A stretch of DNA of 14,718 bases, from positions 1 through 14,718 of the forward strand of contig CAZPLZ010000079.1 in NCBI GenBank assembly GCA_964587525.1, written 5' to 3'. This stretch comes from CAZPLZ01 sp964587525. GTDB lineage: Bacteria > Oederibacteriota > CAKKQC01. Positions 14,534-14,718 of the stretch are shown in pieces. The position numbers were made by a program, and so were the translations under genes. The notes below the pieces were generated by a model. The model saw only the letters and a program-made list of their open reading frames with translations. It made no database searches and was not told the DNA's origin. How positions within the stretch are numbered: the first letter of the stretch is position 1; every line of letters begins with the position of its first letter.

Positions 14534-14585
14534 TGAAAGACGCGGGAAAGCCAGGTCGCCTTAACCTGAATCCGGCGTCGTTTCA
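14534..14585 (+). other. Nested hairpin directly after the glycosyltransferase stop
   Basis: TGAAAGACGC (14534-14543) pairs with GCGTC-G-TTTCA (14575-14585), a 10-bp stem with one bulged G. Inside it CAGGT (14552-14556) pairs with ACCTG (14564-14568) around a 7-base loop. It starts two bases after the stop codon, so a role in transcript termination or 3'-end protection is possible. No T-run follows, so it is not a standard intrinsic terminator. Confidence 0.5.
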
Positions 14586-14637
14586 TACTTTGCGGAGTTG
14601 ACAATCTTTGATTACTCATGAAAATGTGGCCCAGGGG

Positions 14638-14682
14638 CGATTACACAAATTCCATACCTGGGGTATGGAATTTGTGCAATCG
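14638..14682. repeat. 45-base near-perfect palindrome
   Basis: The arm CACAAATTCCATACC (14644-14658) is the exact reverse complement of GGTATGGAATTTGTG (14662-14676), with a TGG loop. Outside one A/C mismatch, CGATT (14638-14642) pairs with AATCG (14678-14682), so 20 of 21 pairs match. It is AT-richer than the surroundings. It may be a REP-like element, the end of a mobile element, or a hairpin terminator. A short T-run lies 11 bases after it (14694-14698), rather far for an intrinsic terminator. Confidence 0.85.
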
Positions 14683-14718
14683 TGCCGACGCGGTTTTTGG
14701 CGGCTTATTACAGGCACA

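Larger units (their letters stand above)
14533..14718. other. Non-coding tail of the window with structured elements
   Basis: No gene is seen in these 186 bases. They hold a nested hairpin right after the glycosyltransferase stop (14534-14585) and a large palindrome (14638-14682), both described separately. A TTGACA (14598-14603) lies between them, but 17 bases further on is AAAATG, a poor -10, so no promoter is claimed. Confidence 0.6.

Noticed and set aside
14598..14626. Rightward promoter with TTGACA
   Set aside because: The -35 is perfect, but the sequence at the proper distance (AAAATG) is a poor -10 and no gene follows inside the window.

Overview
This window comes from a GC-rich bacterium with a Gram-negative type of cell plan. 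It carries the lipoprotein pathway genes lgt and lspA, the membrane arm of a respiratory complex I, and a membrane glycosyltransferase of the kind that uses lipid-linked sugars. The lineage cannot be fixed from this sequence alone. The GRLGCWLNGCCYG form of Lgt, the glycosyltransferase-TPR fusion and the many short GC-rich intergenic repeats would fit groups such as Nitrospirota or Omnitrophota, but this is only an impression. The standard genetic code applies: ileS, nuoJ, nuoL, nuoM and the DUF5665 gene all end in TGA.

Layout, reading leftward on the minus strand. nuoA-nuoJ-nuoK-nuoL-nuoM-nuoN (11726 down to 5721) is a tightly packed operon with overlaps or gaps of only a few bases. It encodes the proton-pumping membrane subunits of NADH-quinone oxidoreductase. 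nuoB to nuoI are absent, so the genome must hold them elsewhere if the complex is complete. After a 130-base gap holding two copies of a 28-base hairpin repeat comes a second compact operon, ileS - DUF5665 gene - lspA - lgt - rluD (5590 down to 219). It combines isoleucine charging, lipoprotein maturation and rRNA pseudouridylation. About 218 bases rich in inverted repeats lie to its left.

On the plus strand, diverging from nuoA, lies one long gene (11920-14532). It encodes an ArnT/PMT-like membrane glycosyltransferase with a periplasmic C-terminal part and TPR repeats. The gene is cut in two by a single in-frame TGA at 13465-13467, exactly where relatives (from memory) carry Trp. It therefore looks like a recent pseudogene, a sequencing error, or a read-through case. 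Two structured non-coding elements follow it. One is a 52-base nested hairpin right after the stop. The other is a near-perfect 45-base palindrome at 14638-14682.

The points most worth checking are the interrupted glycosyltransferase, the apparent CTG start of nuoJ that a gene caller would miss, the split complex I locus, and the several families of short palindromic repeats. I saw no clear new defence or mobile system in the window.
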